Shown here piece after piece: positions 18,932-23,684 of a stretch of DNA of 23,684 nucleotides (position 1 is its first letter; each line of letters opens with the position of its first letter). Location: the NCBI GenBank assembly GCA_004802725.1, contig SGPM01000390.1, positions 1 through 23,684 of the forward strand, given 5' to 3'. The DNA comes from Antrodiella citrinella. Lineage: Eukaryota > Basidiomycota > Agaricomycetes > Polyporales > Steccherinaceae. The notes beneath the pieces are model-generated. The model did not search any database. It was not told the origin of the DNA and worked only from the letters and a program-made list of their open reading frames with translations. Both the position numbers and the translations under genes were made by a program.

Positions 18932-20523
18932 ATGCAACTTCTGACAAAGTCCGCGGAGGTCGTCATCCAGGAATGGGAGAAGGAAGAACGCGAGCCTACT
19001 CACGAGGAGTCCAATGGGACCTCTATGCCGTCTCATGAACTGCACGACGCAAGGTGGACTGCGCTGGGTGCGATGGGTGTTTGCGGTGAGCTCACACAAC
19101 AACCCCATACTCGTCTGAGGTGGCGATCCAATTCTACGAGTCTCGGGTCCTTCATTGCTAGTGATGTTCGCATTCCAGATATTTTGGATGCGGGGGACCA
19201 TGAGAAAGGCGTGCACATCGACGAACTCAGTCGTCGTACTGGCATCAAGGCCCACAAGCTTGGTGGGCCTTCTCTGCGTGCTGGTTATCCATTGGAAGCG
19301 TCTTATGCACCATCCGAATGTGTGGCCCGCGTCTTGAGGACGCTCTGTACTTCCCATGTCTTCAGGGAAGTCTCGTACGACTACTTCGCCAATAATGCTG
19401 TCGTCAAGAACTCGTCGAAAAACGAGTCATTACGCGCGTTCTTTGTGACCTTGTCAGTATACAAATGTCATTCTTTTACTGGTGTTGATCTCGAAGTCTT
19501 TTTCCAGGTCTAGTGTAGTCTACCCCACATCCAACAAATTCCCAGAGGTCTTGATGGACCCGGTCAAGACGCACTCCAATCTGCGCTCGACACGGCATTC
19601 CAACTCGGACTTAACACGAAGTTGCACTTCTTCAATTGGCTCGAGGCTGTGAAGCAACCTGATGGTACGACCAAACCAAAGCCTGAACTCGCGTTGTTTG
19701 GACTCGCCATGATGGGCGGTGGACGCGCTCTGGAGATCCCTTTGTATCACGGTCAGTACCTCAAATCGAGACTTCGAAACTAAGCCCACAATGTAATTGA
19801 CGTCCGCCTGTCCAGACTATCCTTGGCATGAATTGGGCAACAACACCATGGTCGACATTGGCGGAGGTGTCGGTACGTGAGATAATAGCGTAAGGTGTGA
19901 ACCGTTCTGATCATCGACCTGTATTTTCGCAAGAGGGATGGACTTCGGCCTTGCCGGTATCCACCCTCAGTTGAAATTCATCATTCAAGACAGACCGCCT
20001 GTCATCAAGCAGGCAGAAAGTTTTTGGAAGCGGTCCATGCCTGACGCTCTCAAGACGCAGCGCACCCGTCTCATGGTGCATGATTTTTTCAACGAGCAGC
20101 CTGTCAAAGGCGCGGAAGTCTACCACTTCAGTTCCTCGTCCTTTTGTCCGATTGGACACGTTTCTTACTTCTATGTACAGGCACGACTGGCCTGACGACG
20201 ACTGCGTCAAGATCCTGAAAGCCATCCGTCCCGCTCTCGGTCCCAACTCACGCTTCCTCATATCAGACGCCGTCATGCGGCCGACCTGCCTCTCGCCTAC
20301 GTCGTCCTTCCCCCCCGCGCCCGCCCCACTCCCCGCCAACTACGGTCTCGGATTCCGACTGCTCAACTTGCGTGATCTAAACATGCTGGCGTTGTTGAAC
20401 GGGCGCGAGAGGAGCCCGGAGGCGTTCAGGGCGCTCGCGAAGAAAGCTGGTTTGCGGGTGGAGAAGTTCTGGGAGTGTAGGGGGGTGGTGTGGATCACTG
20501 AGATGAGGAAGGATGGGAATTAG
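18932..20523 (+). pseudogene. SAM-dependent O-methyltransferase with several frame lesions
   Basis: Recognisable along its whole length as a fungal class I O-methyltransferase (SAM to small-molecule hydroxyl), of the secondary-metabolism type. It has a dimerisation-like N-terminus (ALGAMGV .. VRIPDILDAG .. HVFREVSYDYFANN), SAM-binding glycine loop VDIGGGVG (just before intron 19873-19935), LKFIIQDRPPVI, HDWPDDDCVKIL and a C-terminal WECRGVVWITEM. Introns are 19453-19507, 19752-19815, 19873-19935 and probably 20138-20180. Lesions: the expected QFYESRVLH stretch lies out of frame at about 19125-19155, needing two compensating shifts; about 21 extra codons interrupt KLG-RVLRTL at about 19263-19326, like an intron with GT donor but no AG; and a 1-nt deletion near 19589 is needed to pass from KTHSNLRS to DTAFQLGLN. 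Catalytic motifs are intact, so decay is recent, or some lesions are base-calling errors. The start at 18932 (MQLLTKSAEVVIQEW) is the first ATG in frame. Confidence 0.85.
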
Positions 20524-20687
20524 AAACGTTGTAAGGATTTGTGTCAACGCCTAAATGTACTTGTATCACCAGGGCTCACGAGATCTTCGTAGCTTCAATC
20601 CCGGCCCGCTCTTTTCAGCAGCAAGGAAGCAATGAGTTCTATGTTCTACAATATAGTTTGATCTAGTCGTCTGGTCTAATATTTGAC

Positions 20688-22268
20688 TTAACTCTCATCC
20701 ACCTCCACCTCCACCTCCACCTCATCTTCCTGACCCCGAACGATGGTGCAATTCAACGACGGGTCCTCTTCCTTCAGGTCTCGCATGCCTTCCTGAGTGA
20801 CGTTCTTGCACCTATCAACCTCCAGGAAAGAGATAGGCACTGTCAGGCTCCTTCGCGCACTACGTGCAAATATGAGATCCTCAAGGTGATCGTCCGTGAC
20901 AAACTCGCATCCAAAGAGGGATAGTCGGCGTAAAGAACGGCAAAGTACCGGTCTGGACGCGATGGGCTTGGTAGCACGAGACAAACCACGGAAAAGGAGC
21001 CCGCCGATGTTCATCCTCTTGAGACGCAGCTCCTCCAAGCTCTCCATGTGGCCGAGGACTTGCAGCAGATGTCGGTCAGGGAGGGCGGAGTTCGTGATAT
21101 GGAACGTCCGCAATTGAGATGCCTGCGCAGCGAACGTGACGACGGCTTCTCCAAAGGGAGCCATGATGTCGTACGTCTTCTCCCCGGCCATGATCCTGCC
21201 CTCGATCTCGGAGAGTCCGTGGTTCCAGAGCGAAAAGAAGGAAAGGATTGGAGTCTTGATATGCTGCAAGATAATTTGGCACGATTCCGTGTCCATTTGG
21301 TGCATCGACAAGCGGGATAGACTCGGGAAAAAAATGGGGGTGGCGGGAAGAGGTACGGGAGACAGATGTGTGTCCGCTGAGGGTTCCGCAACCTGGGCAG
21401 TCGCTGAAGAGGCCGATGGAGGGCATACAGACAGATGCAGCGTCGAAAGGTTAGGACAATGGGATAGGATCTGTAGCATCCTGCCGTAGTCGCAATCCAC
21501 ATTCACAATAGAGAGACTCCTGAGGCGACTGGCCCCTCCCTGATGCTCTTCCGGCAAGATGGGGAGGCACCTACGGAATGATAAAGTGCGGAGCTTGGTA
21601 GAGTTGCGAAGGGATGCCCACAGCTTGGGGATCTCGACATGAGAGTCGCTCATCATACCAGCGATGTGGGACGAGCGATCCAGACGTCGGTCCAAGGCCA
21701 GTTGAATGGACTCCCAAGTGGTCGTGACACCAGAGAACAAAGTGACCAGCACGTCTTCAAAGACGGCCGTGTCCGTAACAAGGTGAAGATGCCGGAACTT
21801 GTGAAAATGGCTATGGAGTGCCCGTATTGTGTTGGCGATGTTTACTTCGATGTGAGGTACCGTGCAAGCAGCGCGTACGGACAGGGAGAGAGTGGAAGCG
21901 TCTGCACGCTCTGCCCAGAGATCCAAAGGGCGTGCTTTGCCCCTCGGTGATGACAGCCACTCCAGATAATCCTCCTCAATACACCACTCCGGGTCATTCT
22001 CCTCGACTACTTGCTTCGGAAGTATGGACACATGGATGTGGCTCCACGCCAGTGGACATCCTAGGACAACGCGACGCCACTGCTTGGATGTCAGAGATGC
22101 CATCCAGGGTGCATCCCCATCTAAACGAGCCCAGTGCACCAGGATGTGACAGAGCAACTCTTCTGGCAGGTCGTTTATACGACAGACAGATGAGCCACCA
22201 TCGATCCTTTGTGAAAACGACTCGGATTTCGGCACGAGCGGGTCGGAAGCTGCGGCGGATACAGTCAT
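20688..22268 (-). CDS. F-box protein with leucine-rich C-terminal region (526 aa)
   Basis: An F-box protein, expected to link substrates to an SCF ubiquitin ligase through Skp1. It is a single intronless frame from ATG 22268 to TAA 20688-20690, intact. The F-box is at about residues 30-78 (INDLPEELLCHILVHWARLD .. SLTSKQWRRVVLGCPLAWSHI). This is followed by the Trp/Leu-rich region and irregular leucine-rich repeats (LRTLSFRRCLPIL, LSTLHLSVCP, LEELRLKRMNIGG, LRRLSLFGCEFVT, LEVDRCKNVT) typical of the large basidiomycete F-box families. The substrate is unknown. The last residues are an acidic Glu-Val repeat coded by a CACCTC hexanucleotide tract (20699-20723). It is convergent with the methyltransferase, whose stop lies about 165 bp away. 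Confidence 0.93.
   Translation of the reverse strand: MTVSAAASDPLVPKSESFSQRIDGGSSVCRINDLPEELLCHILVHWARLDGDAPWMASLTSKQWRRVVLGCPLAWSHIHVSILPKQVVEENDPEWCIEEDYLEWLSSPRGKARPLDLWAERADASTLSLSVRAACTVPHIEVNIANTIRALHSHFHKFRHLHLVTDTAVFEDVLVTLFSGVTTTWESIQLALDRRLDRSSHIAGMMSDSHVEIPKLWASLRNSTKLRTLSFRRCLPILPEEHQGGASRLRSLSIVNVDCDYGRMLQILSHCPNLSTLHLSVCPPSASSATAQVAEPSADTHLSPVPLPATPIFFPSLSRLSMHQMDTESCQIILQHIKTPILSFFSLWNHGLSEIEGRIMAGEKTYDIMAPFGEAVVTFAAQASQLRTFHITNSALPDRHLLQVLGHMESLEELRLKRMNIGGLLFRGLSRATKPIASRPVLCRSLRRLSLFGCEFVTDDHLEDLIFARSARRSLTVPISFLEVDRCKNVTQEGMRDLKEEDPSLNCTIVRGQEDEVEVEVEVDES
20699..20723. repeat. CACCTC hexanucleotide microsatellite inside the F-box gene
   Basis: Four CACCTC units, read on the minus strand as GAGGTG, code for a Glu-Val repeat directly before the C-terminal Asp-Glu-Ser. 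Unit-number changes would keep the frame and only lengthen or shorten the acidic tail. Confidence 0.85.
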
Positions 22269-22697
22269 CTAGAGGTGACATGAGTATACATACCGCTACC
22301 TATAAGAAATTGAAACAGACTCAATGATGTATCTCAGCGTGCGATGGGAGAGGAACGAAAGATGAAAAGGAAAGGAGGAGCAGTGACAAGGCGCGAACGA
22401 GTATGATAACGCGTCGCGTGACTGTGACTATACGCGTTTTGGGGCGAGGCGACGTAACACCTGCCAGGTCGCAGCTGGCCAGCCAAGAGGCAGGCAAGAT
22501 GGTAGATTCCGACATATTGTGTTGTACTTTGTATTGTATCCCTCTTGAAATTGTTGGAGTTCAAGCGTTGACGTTGGACGAAACGGCGGCGGAGCCGCCG
22601 TATGTTATTGTGCTTACCTATCTTTCATTTGTCATCACTTTGTTTCACGCGAGCAACACATGTTTCCGTTCGTAAACTCACCGTGTTTTCCGTTGTG
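22269..22697. other. F-box upstream region with one perfect hairpin
   Basis: Holds the promoter of the minus-strand F-box gene; no TATA box is clear. A 90-codon plus-strand frame (22403-22675) is open but has no protein-like character and is not annotated. A hairpin ACGGCGGC-GGA-GCCGCCGT sits at 22583-22601. Confidence 0.45.
22583..22601. repeat. GC-rich perfect hairpin, 8-bp arms
   Basis: ACGGCGGC (22583-22590) and GCCGCCGT (22594-22601) are perfect reverse complements with a GGA loop. Confidence 0.8.
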
Positions 22698-22732
22698 GGA
22701 CTTCAGTCTTTTCCTTTCACTGACTGAAGTCC
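22698..22732. repeat. Perfect inverted repeat, 11-bp arms
   Basis: GGACTTCAGTC (22698-22708) pairs with GACTGAAGTCC (22722-22732) across a 13-nt pyrimidine-rich loop. The right arm and loop belong to the 31-nt segment repeated at 22829; the second copy lacks most of the left arm and so cannot form the full hairpin. Confidence 0.85.
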
Positions 22733-22878
22733 TCGGTATGTTCTCACATTGCTCTGTATCATTGTAACATATATTTACATGTACCTACAGTCGCTCCCGC
22801 GCCGTATAGGTACATACCGAATACCTAGAGTCTTTTCCTTTCACTGACTGAAGTCCTCGTCGCTCCCGCGCCATATAG
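22705..22878. repeat. Duplicated 50-nt segment, one copy carrying a 55-nt intron-like insert
   Basis: Copy A is 22705-22735 plus 22791-22809, separated by 55 nt (22736-22790) that begin GTATGT, end CTACAG and contain a TAAC branch-like word. Copy B is the same 50 nt contiguous at 22829-22878, with one mismatch (GCCGTATAG against GCCATATAG). The 19 nt between the copies also start with GT and end with AG. No protein frame was recognised across either copy. Confidence 0.85.
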
Positions 22879-22940
22879 ACTCCGTCCGCGATCTCTCACG
22901 TTCACAGAAATCGCATCTTTGACATGAAACTGTCCGTTAC

Positions 22941-23120
22941 CCATGCACTGGGGGCATTAGCTCGTGTAAGCAATGATTATACATAGATCATATTTGGAAC
23001 ATTGTAGCAATATAATCAGATAACAAAGGAGTCCTTTGTCTTTCGATTATATTGTTACAGTCTTCTGTATGTACTCTGTGTATAACCCCCATTTATATGA
23101 TTCCATGCCCCCAGTGATGG
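22941..23120. mobile_element. MITE-like foldback element (about 171 bp)
   Basis: Three nested inverted repeats share one centre at base 23031. The outer pair is CACTGGGGGCAT (22946-22957) and ATGCCCCCAGTG (23105-23116), perfect over 12 bp. The middle pair is 23004-23017 and 23045-23058, 13 of 14 matching. The inner pair is ACAAAGGA (23023-23030) and TCCTTTGT (23032-23039), perfect. ATG flanks both ends directly and could be a 3-bp target duplication; a one-base bulge also lets the outer stem extend into CCAT/ATGG. It has no coding capacity. A non-autonomous transposon (MITE) is most likely; a small-RNA precursor hairpin is the alternative. Confidence 0.7.
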
Positions 23121-23280
23121 TTTTGCGTGATTGCTGCTAGCGAGTTGCGACATAATCAGGCCAGAATTTGGATGGACGTCCCTGCGTAAATCACTGTATA
23201 TCACATAGAGGTCTTCTAAGGTCGAGATGAAGCATCGACATCATGCATGCTTGGTATACATACCAGTGTGCCACTAGTGT
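23121..23280. other. Gene-free spacer
   Basis: No coding frame, RNA gene or repeat could be supported in this spacer between the foldback element and the GC-rich hairpin block. Confidence 0.4.
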
Positions 23281-23300
23281 TGTTACGGCTCCGGCTCGGC

Positions 23301-23339
23301 CCAAAGCCCCGGCTTTGGCCCAAAAAGCCGGGGCTTTGG
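23301..23339. repeat. GC-rich perfect hairpin, 16-bp arms
   Basis: CCAAAGCCCCGGCTTT (23301-23316) and AAAGCCGGGGCTTTGG (23324-23339) are perfect reverse complements around a 7-nt loop GGCCCAA. It lies in a block (about 23285-23430) built from GGCTTTGG, GGCTCGAG and GCCTGAGCC words. The open frames across it on both strands are by-products of this composition. Confidence 0.9.
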
Positions 23340-23382
23340 CTCGAGAATCTTGAGGCCGAGCCGTCGAGCCTCAAAGACGGCC

Positions 23383-23409
23383 GGCTCAGGCTTGGCTTTG
23401 GCCTGAGCC
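23383..23409. repeat. Second GC-rich hairpin, 9-bp arms
   Basis: GGCTCAGGC (23383-23391) pairs perfectly with GCCTGAGCC (23401-23409) across a 9-nt loop TTGGCTTTG. It lies 44 bp after the larger hairpin. Between them, TCTTGAGGC and GCCTCAAAGA form a third, slightly imperfect pair. Confidence 0.8.
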
Positions 23410-23684
23410 ACGGCTTTTTCCCAAAGCGGCAGTGGCGGGGAGAATGTCGCAAACCATCGAAAAGAGCCACACGTTGATGCACCAGACGGGCTCCTGAACG
23501 CAGAAGTAACCCACCCAACAATGGGGGTACTCCAGGAGGAGGACACCACGCAAGGGCGTAAGTAGAGGAGTCGTAAGGGTGGGCCGAGGACCTAGGAATA
23601 GAGTAGAGTAGTCCGGTGATGTTCGTGTTTCGTCCGAGATGACTCGCGCAACGCCCGGTGACCTTCGAGGCCGTACGAGCGTAG
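23410..23684. other. Window end, no supported gene
   Basis: The final 275 bp show no frame with protein-like composition. Overlapping minus-strand frames here (23216-23549) arise from the hairpin block. Confidence 0.4.

Noticed and set aside
19086..19119. 34-nt GT-AG intron (GTGAGC donor) to explain the methyltransferase frame change
   Set aside because: It is too short, and the phase it produces does not enter the QFYESR frame; a frameshift explains the data better.
22403..22675. 90-codon plus-strand frame with ATG
   Set aside because: Composition is not protein-like, it spans the GC hairpin at 22583, and no splice or promoter feature supports it.
23216..23549. Overlapping frames rich in Pro/Lys/Leu/Trp
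   Set aside because: They follow from the palindromic GGCTTTGG block, not from selection for coding.
1..23684. tRNA, rRNA or CRISPR array
   Set aside because: No T-loop/A-box and B-box pair, rRNA core sequence or regular spacer-repeat array was found; the 101-bp minisatellite has conserved spacers and so is not CRISPR.

Overview
This window is eukaryotic and fungal, most likely an Agaricomycete basidiomycete. The main evidence is the gene architecture: many short introns (about 39-70 nt, GT-AG, with CTNAC/CTGAC-like branch points), CT-rich leaders, short intergenic gaps, a FunK1-type kinase relic, a Gag-like zinc-knuckle protein of a kind common in mushroom genomes, and an O-methyltransferase and a glycosyltransferase of basidiomycete type. 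All identifications come from reading the sequence; no database search was run.

Layout. Left part (1-7.6 kb) is an accessory, decaying region. It holds the 5' part of an unknown gene (minus, leaving the window at base 1), a palindrome-rich gap, a roughly 101-bp minisatellite built on a GGGCTTCGCC core, and a 450-codon Gag-like gene (minus) whose frame is broken only by an ambiguous N. Divergent from it is a plus-strand frame of about 450 codons cut by two in-frame stops. Then come a kinase relic (minus) and a plus-strand gene with CxxC pairs and three internal helical repeats, which carries a frameshift and an in-frame TGA.

Middle part (8.3-18.5 kb) is ordinary and well preserved: a Rab-GAP TBC protein (4 exons), a BTB/POZ protein (2 exons), a 76-residue proline/serine/tyrosine-rich small protein, a doubtful small membrane protein, and a type II membrane glycosyltransferase with an O-fucosyltransferase-like HIRRGD motif (8 exons, one of only 7 nt).

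Right part (18.8-23.7 kb) holds a SAM-dependent O-methyltransferase that is recognisable along its whole length but has several frame lesions, an intact intronless F-box protein with leucine-rich sequence (minus), and a gene-poor 1.4 kb tail. The tail contains a duplicated 50-nt segment of which one copy carries, and the other precisely lacks, a 55-nt GT-AG intron-like insert; a concentric 171-bp foldback (MITE-like) element centred on base 23031; and GC-rich perfect hairpins.

The genes do not form an evident pathway or cluster. The recurring themes are decay of accessory genes (several frames broken by single stops or 1-nt shifts, some of which could be sequencing errors, as the N at 2494 suggests) and an abundance of short perfect inverted repeats in the gaps.
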